A stretch of DNA of 64,000 nt from the NCBI RefSeq assembly GCF_001463745.1, contig NZ_BBWJ01000021.1, positions 1 to 64,000 of the forward strand, given 5' to 3'. This document shows positions 42,612 through 51,554 of the stretch, piece by piece; positions within the stretch are counted from its first letter, which is position 1, and every line of letters begins with the position of its first letter. The stretch comes from Aureimonas sp. AU22. Its GTDB lineage: Bacteria; Pseudomonadota; Alphaproteobacteria; Rhizobiales; Rhizobiaceae. Under the pieces are notes generated by a model. The model did not search any database, was not told the DNA's origin, and worked only from the letters and a program-made list of their open reading frames with translations. The position numbers and the translations under genes were made by a program.

Positions 42612-42994
42612 GTTTCGTCTTCCTCCCGAAGGCCCGCCTTGCCGGCGGATCGTTGGTCCCACCCTTGTCGTGCCGGGCGGTTACTCCTCTGGAAAAGCCG
42701 GGTCCTCCTTGCCGGTCGAGCCGGACGAAAGGGGCCGTGCCTTCATGCGTAGCTCATCACGGCGGTGTGCACAACATTTGTTGCGCAGTCTGTCAAATTA
42801 TGTTGCGACCACCGCAAGAAAAGCTGCGACCCGATACAATCACCGCACTCGCTGCGATGACGACACGTCCGATCGTGCAAGCAAATGGAGTTGCGTTGCA
42901 AAAGAAAGCTCTTGCGATGCAGCAAGATGGTCGGGTTGACAAATCGGCGGACGAGCGGTTTTTGTTGCGCAATCCAACAATAAAGGGGGGAGCG
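42612..42994. promoter_or_regulatory. Divergent control region of the polyol cluster with two repeated boxes
   Basis: This 383-bp gap is clearly AT-richer than the genes. Two near-identical boxes, TTTGTTGCGCAGTC (42777-42790) and TTTGTTGCGCAATC (42961-42974), sit 184 bp apart. Each is part of a dyad: CAACA-TT-TGTTG (42772-42783) and TTGTTG-N7-CAACAA (42962-42980). A promoter toward the epimerase reads TTGACA (42936-42941), 17 bp, TTTTTG (42959-42964), so the second box overlaps the -10. Further TTGCG-containing stretches lie between. The ROK regulator two genes downstream is the obvious candidate to bind here. Confidence 0.6.
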
Positions 42995-43879
42995 ATGAAG
43001 CGTCTGGGGATCCATTCGTTCGTCTGGACAGGCGGCGGCACGCAGGACGAACTGGAGCGCGCGCTCGATCGCTCCGCCGAATGCGGCTACCGGCTGATCG
43101 AGTTCGCCTATCTTCGCCCGGAGAAGTTCGACCTCGACCGCCTGGGGCAGAAGGCCCGCTCGCTCGACATCGAGATCGCGGTCACCATGGGGCTGCCCCT
43201 GTCGGCCGACGTGTCGAGCACCGACGAGGCGAGCGTGAAGGCCGGCGAGGCGCTCTTGGCCGATGCCGTGCGTGCGGTGCGCGACGTCGGCGGCAAGACA
43301 CTGGGCGGCATTCTCTATTCCGCCCACACGAAATACGGCGCGATGCCGACCGATCGCGGCCGCAAGAACGCCGTCGCCGCCATCGCCAGGACCGCCGACG
43401 TCGCGCGCGAGGCCGGCGTCGATCTCGTGCTCGAGATCGTCAATCGCTTCGAGACCAATCTCCTCAACACCACCGCGCAGGGGCTCGAGTTCATCGCGCA
43501 GACGGGCTCGGACCACGTCCGGCTGCATCTCGACACGTTCCACATGAACATCGAGGAGGCGAACCCGGCCGCCGCGCTCCGGCTCGCCGGCGACAAGCTC
43601 GGCTACTTCCACATCGGCGAGAGCAATCGCGGCTATCTCGGCGACGGCGTGATCGACTTCGAGCTGATCTTCGATGCGCTGCTCGACATCGACTACAACA
43701 GGAACATCACCTTCGAGTCGTTCTCCAGCGCCGTGGTGGACGAGGCGCTGTCGCTCGCCTGCGCCATCTGGCGCGATACCTGGACGGACAACATGCCGCT
43801 CGCCCAACATGCCAAGCGCTTCATCGAGCTGAAGCAGGACGAGGCCAAGCGTCGGCGCGCCACCGTCGCGCGGCCCTGA
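42995..43879 (+). CDS. Ketose 3-epimerase-like TIM-barrel protein
   Basis: The 294-residue sugar isomerase/epimerase resembles D-tagatose/D-psicose 3-epimerases. Metal-binding residues are visible in order: LVLEIVNRFETNLLNTT (Glu near 150), VRLHLDTFHMNIEEANP (Asp/His near 185), GYFHIGESNRGYLGDG (His and Glu near 208) and NITFESFSSAVVD (Glu near 244). ATG 42995 has an AAAGGGGGG site; the longer upstream frame runs through the promoter. It probably epimerises a ketopentose or ketohexose made by the dehydrogenases. First gene of the plus-strand arm. Confidence 0.85.
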   Translation: MKRLGIHSFVWTGGGTQDELERALDRSAECGYRLIEFAYLRPEKFDLDRLGQKARSLDIEIAVTMGLPLSADVSSTDEASVKAGEALLADAVRAVRDVGGKTLGGILYSAHTKYGAMPTDRGRKNAVAAIARTADVAREAGVDLVLEIVNRFETNLLNTTAQGLEFIAQTGSDHVRLHLDTFHMNIEEANPAAALRLAGDKLGYFHIGESNRGYLGDGVIDFELIFDALLDIDYNRNITFESFSSAVVDEALSLACAIWRDTWTDNMPLAQHAKRFIELKQDEAKRRRATVARP

Positions 43880-43906
43880 GGACGCGGCATCCGGAGCATC
43901 TCCCCC

Positions 43907-45106
43907 GTGTCGCACGCCGCCTCCCTCGATCCCGCGCCCCGCCGTGTCCGGCAGGGCAGCGAGATGGCCGCGCTGCGCGCCCTGCACCGGTTCGGACGCC
44001 TGAGCCGCGCGGATCTGGCGCGCGTTCTCGGGCTCAACCGGTCCTCCTCCGGCCACATCGTCGCCGCGCTCACCGCCGACGGCCTCGTGCGCGAGGTGGA
44101 AGGCGGCGGCGAGGGGGGCGCACGCACGGGGCGAAGCCGGGCGGGGCGGCCGGGCATCCTCCTGGAGCTCCAGCCCGACGCCGTCTTCTTTGCCGGCGTC
44201 GAGATCGGCGTCGAGCACATCAGCTTTGTCGCGATCGACCTGTCCGCGGCGATCATCGCCACCCGCGTCGAGGCCTTCGATGCGCCCGCCGCCGGGCTGG
44301 AGGCGGCCTTCGAGACCGCGGCGCGTCTCGCGACCGAAGCACTGCCGCGGGACGGCTGGGCACGCTGCGAGGGGTTCGGGATCGCGATCCCCGCGCAGAT
44401 GGAACGGACGGGCCGCGTGCGGGTCGCGCCGCTTCTCGGCTGGCGCGACGTGCATCCCGCCGCACTGATGCGCGCCCATATCCCGTCCACCGTTCCCGTC
44501 GTCGCCGAGAACGACGCCAACGCCTTCGCGATCGGCGACGCTTACGGACGCGACGCGGCGCGGCCGGGCGTCACGCTGGCCCTGGTGCTGGAATCGGGCG
44601 TCGGCGGCGGCATCCTCGTGGACGGTGCTCTGTTTCGCGGCGGTCACGGGCTGGCGGGCGAGATCGGCCATCTCCTGGTGCCGGGCGAGGACGGCGCCCT
44701 CAGCCGCCTGGAAGAACTCGTGGGCCTCGAAGGGGTGCTGGCCGCCTATCGCGGCATCGCGCCCGAAGGGGCGGCGACGCTGGACGGCTTCCTCGGCGAG
44801 GTGAAGGACCGCGCGCCCGGCGCTGTCGCCATCGCGGAAGGATGGGCGCGCGCGCTCGCCTTCGGCCTGGCGCAGGGGTGCCGGCTGGTGGACCCCGACC
44901 AGATCGTCCTCGGCGGGTCGCTCGCCGCTCTCTATCCGCTCGTCGGTGCCCGCGTCGCGGCGCACTGGGCGCGCATCCAGGACGCCGGCTTCCCGCTGCC
45001 CGGCATCGTGGTCAACGCCAATCCCACATTCGGCGCCGCCTTCGGTGCCGCCTGCATCCTGCACCAGCGCTTCCTGGCGACGGATGCCGAACCCACCAAC
45101 GCCTGA
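43907..45106 (+). CDS. ROK-family transcriptional regulator
   Basis: The 399-residue protein has an N-terminal winged helix (residues 20-60: LRALHRFGRLSRADLARVLG, LNRSSSGHIVAAL). The ROK sugar-kinase-like domain carries AENDANAFAIGDAYG near 198, LALVLESGVGGGILVDGALF near 225 and GHGLAGEIGHLLV near 248. The usual ROK zinc motif (CxCGxxGC) is replaced by GEDGALSRLEELVG, so zinc is not expected. It is likely the ligand-controlled repressor of both polyol arms. GTG 43907 is the first start ahead of the HTH. Confidence 0.88.
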   Translation: MSHAASLDPAPRRVRQGSEMAALRALHRFGRLSRADLARVLGLNRSSSGHIVAALTADGLVREVEGGGEGGARTGRSRAGRPGILLELQPDAVFFAGVEIGVEHISFVAIDLSAAIIATRVEAFDAPAAGLEAAFETAARLATEALPRDGWARCEGFGIAIPAQMERTGRVRVAPLLGWRDVHPAALMRAHIPSTVPVVAENDANAFAIGDAYGRDAARPGVTLALVLESGVGGGILVDGALFRGGHGLAGEIGHLLVPGEDGALSRLEELVGLEGVLAAYRGIAPEGAATLDGFLGEVKDRAPGAVAIAEGWARALAFGLAQGCRLVDPDQIVLGGSLAALYPLVGARVAAHWARIQDAGFPLPGIVVNANPTFGAAFGAACILHQRFLATDAEPTNA

Positions 45107-45123
45107 CGGAAGGATACGCCAGC

Positions 45124-45874
<751 letters not shown>

Positions 45875-45885
<11 letters not shown>

Positions 45886-45912
45886 ACGGCGCGTCACGCG
45901 CTGAACGGCGCG
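45875..45912 (+). repeat. 19-bp perfect tandem duplication across the SDR stop codon
   Basis: TCACGCGCTGAACGGCGCG occurs twice in direct succession (45875-45893 and 45894-45912), followed by a partial third unit (CGCGCCTGAAC). The first copy contains the real TGA stop. The second copy carries the same TGA, so a read-through product would gain only about six residues. Confidence 0.85.
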
Positions 45913-45956
45913 CCGCGCCTGAACACCATTCAACAATCCAACGGGGGGAAACCGAC

Positions 45957-46685
45957 ATGACAGAGAAACTGGCCGGAAAGGTCGCTGCCGTCACCGGCGG
46001 CGCGTCGGGGATCGGACTCGAGTGCGCCCGCATCATGCTGGCGAACGGCGCGCGCGTCTTCATCGTCGACAACAACGACGAGCGGCTCGAAAAGGCGGTG
46101 GCGGATCTCGGGACCGGCGCGAGCGCCCTGAAGGTGGACATCACGGACGCTGCCAGCAGCGACACGATGCTGCCGCGCATTCTGGAGGAGGCCGGCCAGC
46201 TCGACATCTTCCACGCCAATGCCGGCTCCTACATTGGCGGCGACCTCGTGGACGGGAACGCGGACGCCTTCGACCGGATGCTGAACCTCAACGTCAACGC
46301 TGTGTTCCGGGGCGTGCACGCTGTCCTGCCGCACATGATCGGGCGCGGCACGGGCGACGTGATCGTGACGAGCTCGGTCGCAGGCCATCAGGCGATCCCC
46401 TGGGAGCCCGTCTACACCGCCTCCAAACATGCGGTTCAGGCCTTCACCCATGCCGTGCGTCGGCAGGTGGCCAAGCACGGCGTGCGCGTCGGCGCCATCG
46501 CGCCGGGCCCGGTGGTGACGCCGCTCGTCCAGGACTGGCCGGCCGAGAACCTGAAGCGCGCCATCGAGAACGGCGCGCTGTTCCAGCCCGTCGAGGTCGC
46601 CGAGGCCGTGCTCTTCATGCTGACGCGCCCGCGCAACACGGTGGTGCGCGACCTCGTCCTCCTGCCGCAGAACTTCGACATCTGA
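45957..46685 (+). CDS. rbtD: Ribitol 2-dehydrogenase
   Basis: The 242-residue SDR follows Klebsiella ribitol dehydrogenase along its length: LAGKVAAVTGGASGIGLECA at the start, VFIVDNND (Asp after strand two, NAD), LDIFHANAGSYIGGDLVDGN near 82, and IPWEPVYTASKHAVQAFTHA with Tyr-Lys near 145. VRVGAIAPGPVVTPLVQDWP near 180 and the NTVVRDLVLLPQN end also match. It oxidises ribitol to D-ribulose; close relatives also take other pentitols such as xylitol and L-arabinitol. A GGGGGG site precedes ATG 45957. Last gene before a strong terminator. Confidence 0.88.
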   Translation: MTEKLAGKVAAVTGGASGIGLECARIMLANGARVFIVDNNDERLEKAVADLGTGASALKVDITDAASSDTMLPRILEEAGQLDIFHANAGSYIGGDLVDGNADAFDRMLNLNVNAVFRGVHAVLPHMIGRGTGDVIVTSSVAGHQAIPWEPVYTASKHAVQAFTHAVRRQVAKHGVRVGAIAPGPVVTPLVQDWPAENLKRAIENGALFQPVEVAEAVLFMLTRPRNTVVRDLVLLPQNFDI

Positions 46686-46712
46686 GCCGAACCGTTTCCG
46701 CTTGAAACCGAC

Positions 46713-46745
46713 AAGCCGAGCCGCCATGTCGCGGCTCGGCTTTTT
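46713..46745 (+). terminator. Rho-independent terminator after the polyol arm
   Basis: A 12-bp perfect stem AAGCCGAGCCGC/GCGGCTCGGCTT with the 6-nt loop CATGTC is followed by TTTTT. It lies 28 bp after the ribitol dehydrogenase stop and 18 bp before htpG. This is the clearest intrinsic terminator in the window. Confidence 0.93.
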
Positions 46746-46763
46746 CCATTCGAGGGATACGCA

Positions 46764-48656
46764 ATGACGGCGGAAACGCTTGCCGGCGAAAAGACGCAGA
46801 GCTTCGAGGCGGATGTCGCCCGCCTCCTGCACCTCATGGTGCATTCGGTCTATTCGGACAAGGACGTGTTCCTGCGCGAGCTCGTCTCCAACGCCGCCGA
46901 CGCCTGCGAGAAGCTGCGCTTCGAGGCGATCGCGAGCCCCGAGCTCCTGAGCGAGGGCGGTGAGCCGTTGATCACCCTGACGCTCGACGAGGGCGCACGC
47001 ACGCTGACCGTCGCCGACAACGGCATCGGCATGAGCGAAGCCGAGATGGTGGAGGCGTTGGGTACCATCGCGCGCTCCGGCACGCGCGCCTTCATGGAGC
47101 GGATGACCGACAGCGCCAAGGGCGGCGAAAGCCGGCTCATCGGCCAGTTCGGCGTCGGCTTCTATTCCGCCTTCATGGTGGCGGACCGCGTCGACGTCGT
47201 GTCGCGCCGGGCCGGTGGCGAGACCGCGGCCCGCTGGAGCTCCGACGGGCTCGGCACCTACACGGTGGGCACGGCCGATCCGGCGGAGGCGCCCGTGCGC
47301 GGCACCCGCGTCACCCTGCATCTGAAGGAAGACGCCGGCACCTATCTCGATCCGCACGCGCTGGAGCGCACCGTGCGCGCCCAGTCCGGCCACGTGCCGG
47401 TGCCGATCGAGCTGAAAGCCGCGCCGGACGCGGAGGCCAAGCGCATCGCGGACGGCGCCGCGCTCTGGACCAGGCCGAAGTCGGAGATCGCGACCGAGGA
47501 GTATGCCGACGCCTATCGCACGCTGGCCGGCCAGTTCGACGACCCCGCGCTGACGCTGCACTACCGCGCGGAAGGCCTGCACGAATACACGGTTCTCGCC
47601 TTCGTGCCGGGCTCCAAGCCCTTCGACCTCTTCGACCCCGATCGCGCCGGCCGCATGAAGCTCTATGTCCGGCGCGTCTTCATCACAGATGAGACGGATA
47701 TCCTGCCGCGCTGGCTGCGTTTCGTGCGCGGCCTCGTCGATTCCGCCGATCTGCCGCTCAACGTCTCGCGCGAGATGATCCAGGAAAGCCGGGTGCTCGC
47801 GGCGATCCGCAAGGGCGTCACCAACCGCGTCCTGTCGGAGATGGCCAAGCTCGCCGAGAACCAGCCGGAAACCTACGCCTCGGTCTGGGAGAATTTCGGT
47901 GCGGTCCTGAAGGAGGGCCTCTACGAGGACGAGGACCGCCGCGCCGCCCTTCTCGGCCTCGCCCGCTTCCGCACCACGACCGCGGGCGCGGCGCTGCGCA
48001 GCCTGAAGGACTATGTTGCCGACATGAAGGAGGGGCAGGCGGCGATCTACTACGCCGTCGGCGCGGACGCCGAGCGGCTGCGGGCCTCGCCCCAACTCGA
48101 GGGCTTTGCCGCGCGCGGTCTCGAAGTGCTGCTCCTCACCGACCAGGTGGACGGGTTCTGGACGTCCCAGATCCCCGAATTCGACGGCAAGCCGCTGCGC
48201 TCGGTCACGCAAGGGCTCGCCGATCTCGGCGCCGTTCCCCTGGCCGACGGGGCGGAGGCGCCGTCCGCCGAGACCGAGCCGGCGGTCGAGACCTTCATCG
48301 CCTATCTCCGGGAGACGCTGGGGGCGGAGGTCTCGGACGTGCGCGCCAGCGATCGGCTGACGGACAGCGCCGTCTGCCTCGTCGCACCCGATCGCGGCGT
48401 CGACCGCGAGCTGGAGCGCCTTCTGGCGAGTGCCGGGCGCCTGGGCGGCACAGCCTCCAAGCCCGTCCTCGAGGTCAACCCGCGCCACGACCTCGTGGCT
48501 CGCCTGGCGAAGCTCGATGCCGGCGACGCCGCGCTGCGCGAGGACGCCGCGCGGCTGCTTCTGGACGAGGCGCGCGTGTCGGACGGGGAAGCGCCGAGCG
48601 ATCCGCGTGCCTTCGCCGGGCGCCTCGGGCGCGTCCTCGCGCGCGCTCTGGGGTGA
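46764..48656 (+). CDS. htpG: Molecular chaperone HtpG (Hsp90)
   Basis: The 630-residue ATP-dependent cytoplasmic chaperone has the GHKL N-domain: FLRELVSNAADACEKLRFEA near residue 33 with the catalytic Glu, VADNGIGMSEAEMVEALGTI near 88 and LIGQFGVGFYSAFMVADRVD near 125. The middle domain carries LYVRRVFITDE near 300 and FVRGLVDSADLPLNVSREMI near 325 (middle-domain Arg). The C-terminal dimerisation domain runs to 630. Length is normal. It is isolated from the upstream operon by the terminator. Confidence 0.97.
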   Translation: MTAETLAGEKTQSFEADVARLLHLMVHSVYSDKDVFLRELVSNAADACEKLRFEAIASPELLSEGGEPLITLTLDEGARTLTVADNGIGMSEAEMVEALGTIARSGTRAFMERMTDSAKGGESRLIGQFGVGFYSAFMVADRVDVVSRRAGGETAARWSSDGLGTYTVGTADPAEAPVRGTRVTLHLKEDAGTYLDPHALERTVRAQSGHVPVPIELKAAPDAEAKRIADGAALWTRPKSEIATEEYADAYRTLAGQFDDPALTLHYRAEGLHEYTVLAFVPGSKPFDLFDPDRAGRMKLYVRRVFITDETDILPRWLRFVRGLVDSADLPLNVSREMIQESRVLAAIRKGVTNRVLSEMAKLAENQPETYASVWENFGAVLKEGLYEDEDRRAALLGLARFRTTTAGAALRSLKDYVADMKEGQAAIYYAVGADAERLRASPQLEGFAARGLEVLLLTDQVDGFWTSQIPEFDGKPLRSVTQGLADLGAVPLADGAEAPSAETEPAVETFIAYLRETLGAEVSDVRASDRLTDSAVCLVAPDRGVDRELERLLASAGRLGGTASKPVLEVNPRHDLVARLAKLDAGDAALREDAARLLLDEARVSDGEAPSDPRAFAGRLGRVLARALG

Positions 48657-48672
48657 TCGGTCGGCCGGAGGC

Positions 48673-48885
48673 CTACCGGCAGGCGAGGGCGGCGGCTTCG
48701 CGCGCCGCCCGCTGCTGAAGGATCCGGATGCGCCCGGCCAGCATCTCGAACTCCAGCCGGATCGCCGCGTCGCCGGCACCGCCCGCGCGCACGCCGCCGG
48801 TGATCGGTGCCTCCGAACCGGACGCGTCGGCCCGGGACGCCGGAGCGGATGGGGCGCGCGGGGCGCCGGTGCGGAAGCTGACCAT
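48673..48885 (-). CDS. Small hypothetical protein (70 aa)
   Basis: From ATG 48885 a 70-residue frame runs convergent to htpG, with a Pro/Ala/Ser-rich first half and an amphipathic helix at the end (IRLEFEMLAGRIRILQQRAA then REAAALACR). No known family or signal. A weak GAAAG site lies ahead. Codon use fits a gene, but at this GC level that is weak evidence. Confidence 0.42.
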   Translation of the reverse strand: MVSFRTGAPRAPSAPASRADASGSEAPITGGVRAGGAGDAAIRLEFEMLAGRIRILQQRAAREAAALACR

Positions 48886-49188
48886 GAACCGAACTTTCGA
48901 AAGGGGTCGATGACCGAGCCCTAGCGCCGGGGGCTTGGCCTTGCCTGACCAGTCCGGTCGAGCGCCCCGCGGCGAAGGGCCGGCGTTCCCGCTCCTTCGC
49001 CCGGCGCCCGCCGAAATGCGGCAGCGGGGAGGGGCGGCTTCCCGCCGTCCGGGCCGCGATCCGTCCTCCGCCGGGTCGCGGCCTCGGAACGTCGTGTCCC
49101 GCGCATCGTCACGGGGCACGAGCCGATACGGCATCCGCCCGAAATGCTCTAGGATGCACGCCTTCCTTCCGCTTCTTCGAGGTGCCCC
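48886..49188. other. 303-bp gap before lrgA, mostly featureless
   Basis: No ORF here has a ribosome site or a recognisable product. The right third (49094-49151) holds copy D of the palindromic repeat. The remainder is very GC-rich with no clear promoter. The lrgA promoter presumably lies between the repeat and 49189. Confidence 0.5.
49094..49151 (-). repeat. Intergenic palindromic repeat, copy D (degenerate)
   Basis: Read on the minus strand it begins TAGAGCATTTCGGGC, has a GCCG-N3-CGGC core and ends GACGATGCGCGGGACA. The end motifs match copies A-C, while the central stem has diverged. Unlike the others it does not sit at an identifiable stop codon. Confidence 0.5.
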
Positions 49189-49566
49189 TTGCTCTTCGGT
49201 CTCTTCGTGCTTCTCGCCTGCCAACTGGCCGGCGAGACGGTGGTCCGGCTCCTCGGCCTCGCCCTGCCGGGCCCGGTGCTCGGCATCCTGTTCCTGCTCG
49301 GCGTTCTCGCCGTCACTGAACGCCGGCGCACCCGCTCCGTGGCCGGTTCGGACCGCCCGGTGGGCCAGGCGGCCGATGGGCTTCTCGCCCATCTCGGCCT
49401 CCTGTTCGTGCCGGCCGGGGTCGGCGTCGCGCAGTCGCCCGAGCTTCTCCTTTCGAACGGACCGGGGGTCCTCGCGGCGCTCGTGCTGTCGACGGTTGCG
49501 ACGCTTCTCGTCACCGTCGGCGTCTTCCGCCTCGTGCGTCGCTCGCGCGGCGGGGACGCGCGATGA
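49189..49566 (+). CDS. lrgA: CidA/LrgA family membrane protein
   Basis: The 125-residue holin-like protein has four hydrophobic segments. It starts at TTG 49189 after GAGGTG. LFVLLACQLAGETVVRLLGL, the LPGPVLGILFLLGVL motif near 28 and GLLAHLGLLFVPAGVGV near 65 are characteristic of the family. Partners with the following LrgB protein by a 4-bp overlap. The pair influences murein hydrolase activity or pyruvate/glycolate-type export in other bacteria. Confidence 0.88.
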   Translation: MLFGLFVLLACQLAGETVVRLLGLALPGPVLGILFLLGVLAVTERRRTRSVAGSDRPVGQAADGLLAHLGLLFVPAGVGVAQSPELLLSNGPGVLAALVLSTVATLLVTVGVFRLVRRSRGGDAR

Positions 49567-50288
49567 CGGGCGGCGCATCCTTCTTCGAGCTCTGGGTCTA
49601 CCTGTCGGCGAGCCCGCTTCTCTGGCTGACCCTCACGATCGGCGTCTTTCTCCTCGCCCGGCGCATCGCGCAGGCGAGCGGAAACCATCCGCTGGTCAAC
49701 CCGATCCTCCTGTCGATCACGGTGCTGGTCCTTCTCCTGTGGGGGACCGGCACGCCCTACGCCACGTTCTTCGCCGGTGCGCAGTTCGTCCATTTCATGC
49801 TGGGGCCCGCGACCGTCGCCCTGGCGGTGCCGCTCTGGCGCAACCGGGCGCTGGTGGGGTCGATGCTGGCACCGGTGCTCCTGGCGCTGCCGGCGGGCGC
49901 GCTGACGGCGGTCGTCTCCGCGGTCGGGCTCGGATCCGTGTTCGGGGTGCCGGAGCCGCTTCTCCTCGCGCTCGCGCCGAAATCCGTCACGGCCGGCATC
50001 GCCATGGGCATCGCCGGGGAGATCGGCGGCGATCCGGCGCTCACCGCCGTCTTCGTGATCGCCACCGGCATCATCGGCGCGATCCTGGTCACGCCCCTGA
50101 TGAACGCGCTCGGTATCCGCGACTACGCCGCGCGCGGCTTTGCGGCGGGTCTCGCCTCGCACGGCATCGGCACCGCCCGTGCCTTCCAGGTCGACGGGGT
50201 GGCCGGCACCTTCGCCGGCCTCGCGATGGCGCTGAACGGGCTCCTGACCGCGCTCCTTGTGCCAGTCGTGGTCGGCTTCCTCCGCTGA
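49563..50288 (+). CDS. lrgB: CidB/LrgB family membrane protein
   Basis: The 241-residue partner has about seven hydrophobic helices. NPILLSITVLVLLLWGTGTP near 42, FMLGPATVALAVPLWRN near 75, LAPKSVTAGIAMGIAGEIGG near 140 and AARGFAAGLASHGIGTARAF near 190 are family hallmarks. Homologues include the plastid glycolate/glycerate exporter PLGG1, so metabolite export is as likely as a lysis role. Followed directly by palindromic repeat copy B. Confidence 0.9.
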   Translation: MTGGASFFELWVYLSASPLLWLTLTIGVFLLARRIAQASGNHPLVNPILLSITVLVLLLWGTGTPYATFFAGAQFVHFMLGPATVALAVPLWRNRALVGSMLAPVLLALPAGALTAVVSAVGLGSVFGVPEPLLLALAPKSVTAGIAMGIAGEIGGDPALTAVFVIATGIIGAILVTPLMNALGIRDYAARGFAAGLASHGIGTARAFQVDGVAGTFAGLAMALNGLLTALLVPVVVGFLR

Positions 50289-50336
50289 AGCATTTCCAGG
50301 CAAAGCGGCCACGCTTTGCCGCGGGACCATGCGACA
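50288..50336 (+). repeat. Intergenic palindromic repeat, copy B (after lrgB)
   Basis: It starts at the last base of the lrgB stop. AGCATTTCCAG is followed by the 9-bp perfect stem GGCAAAGCG/CGCTTTGCC with loop GCCA, then GGACCATGCGACA. The stem and left flank are identical to copy A; differences lie in the loop and right arm. Confidence 0.78.
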
Positions 50337-50356
50337 ACATCCATGCGCTGACCTCG

Positions 50357-50611
50357 TCAGCCCAGCCGCTCCAGGCTGAACTCGGTGGCCGCGTGCGGAC
50401 GCAGCGGCAGGCGCTGGGCATAGAGGCGCGAGGGCGCGTCCTCGCGCAAGGCGACGGCGGCGTCCGGCCGGCCGATCCGCTGGCGGATCAGGTCTTCGGC
50501 CTCCGCCCAGTCGCTCGCCAGCACCGCGAAGAGCCGGGTGCCGTGCCGGGGTTCGCGGTCGCGCGCTTCCGGCTCCGCCGCACCGATGAACAGGGATAGG
50601 GGTTCGCTCAT
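50357..50611 (-). CDS. Hypothetical small protein (84 aa)
   Basis: ATG 50611 has a GGAGG site. The product has a beta strand SLFIGAAEPEARDREPRHGT, then RLFAVLASDWAEAEDLIRQR, a helix, and a RLYAQRLPLRP segment. No signal or membrane part. Not recognised. It is convergent with lrgB and divergent from the Crp-like gene. Confidence 0.65.
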   Translation of the reverse strand: MSEPLSLFIGAAEPEARDREPRHGTRLFAVLASDWAEAEDLIRQRIGRPDAAVALREDAPSRLYAQRLPLRPHAATEFSLERLG

Positions 50612-50698
50612 CTCGCCTCCGTTTCCCGGGAAGGATGGGACATTGTTGGACGGCTGACAGCCATGCCGGGGCACGGCGTCCTGAACTTAACCTAGTTA

Positions 50699-51523
50699 AT
50701 GGACGAATCTCGCCCAATCCATTCCGAAGAGCCGGTTCCGGAGGAATGGTTCTTGGCCCTGTATCTCATCCGCAAACTACAGAACTTCGCCATCTTCTCC
50801 GACGAGGAGCGATCGGCTCTGCAGGACCTCGCCAGCCGCAGGCAGCGCCTCCTGAACGGCCGCGACGACGTGATCGCGCAAGGCGAGCGCCCCGGCTTCG
50901 TCAACCTGGTGCTCGAGGGGTTCGCCTGCCGCTACAAGATCCTGCCCGACGGCCGGCGGCAGATCCTCTCCTTCTTCATCCCCGGCGACCTTTGCGACCT
51001 CCACAGCGACGTCCTGCATGTGATGGACCATTCGATCGGCGCCATCTCGCCGTTGCGCATCGCGCAGATCGCGCCGGACGAGATCGATGCGGTGACGACG
51101 CAGCTGCCGCGCCTGCGCCGGGCCTTCTGGTGGAACGAGCTGGTGGGCGAGGCGACGACGCGCGAGTGGCTGACCAATATCGGCCAGCGCACCGGCACCG
51201 AGCGCGTCGCCCATCTCCTGTGCGAGACCTTCGTGCGCATGCGCGCGATCGGCCTCGTCGACGGGACCGGCGCCTGCCCCTTTCCCATCACCCAGGCCGA
51301 CCTGTCGGACGCGCTCGGCATCTCGATCGTCCACACCAACCGGATGCTCCAGGACCTGCGCGCCGAGGGGCTGATCGTGCTGAAGGGCCGCACGCTGCAG
51401 GTCGACGACCTCGGCGCTCTCATGCGCCTGGCCAATTTCGACCCGAGCTACCTCCATCTCCGCTCGAACGTGGGCGAGGAGACGGGCGGACAGCCGGAGC
51501 TGGACAGGGAGACCACGTCCTGA
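50699..51523 (+). CDS. Crp/Fnr-family transcriptional regulator
   Basis: The 274-residue protein has a cyclic-nucleotide-binding-like domain (residues 25-140: FVNLVLEGFACRYKILPDGR, then QILSFFIPGDLCDLHSDVL). A long helix follows, and a C-terminal winged helix (ITQADLSDALGISIVHTNRM, LQDLRAEGLI) near 200-225. There is no N-terminal Cys cluster, so it is not an oxygen-sensing FNR. It resembles rhizobial Crp/Fnr regulators with unknown ligand. ATG 50699 lies inside the dyad TTAAC-CTA-GTTAA and has no ribosome site; TTG 50753 behind GGAGG is an alternative that still keeps the whole domain. Confidence 0.86.
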   Translation: MDESRPIHSEEPVPEEWFLALYLIRKLQNFAIFSDEERSALQDLASRRQRLLNGRDDVIAQGERPGFVNLVLEGFACRYKILPDGRRQILSFFIPGDLCDLHSDVLHVMDHSIGAISPLRIAQIAPDEIDAVTTQLPRLRRAFWWNELVGEATTREWLTNIGQRTGTERVAHLLCETFVRMRAIGLVDGTGACPFPITQADLSDALGISIVHTNRMLQDLRAEGLIVLKGRTLQVDDLGALMRLANFDPSYLHLRSNVGEETGGQPELDRETTS

Positions 51524-51554
51524 GCCCCGGCCGGCGCCGGATCGGGGCGCTTTC

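Noticed and set aside
43895-43906. GAGCATCTCC before the ROK gene as another palindromic repeat copy
   Set aside because: Only the left motif matches; there is no stem or right-end motif.
42743-45064. 773-codon minus-strand frame opposite the epimerase and ROK genes
   Set aside because: Low-information Arg/Gly-rich antisense of two well-recognised plus-strand genes; no family features.
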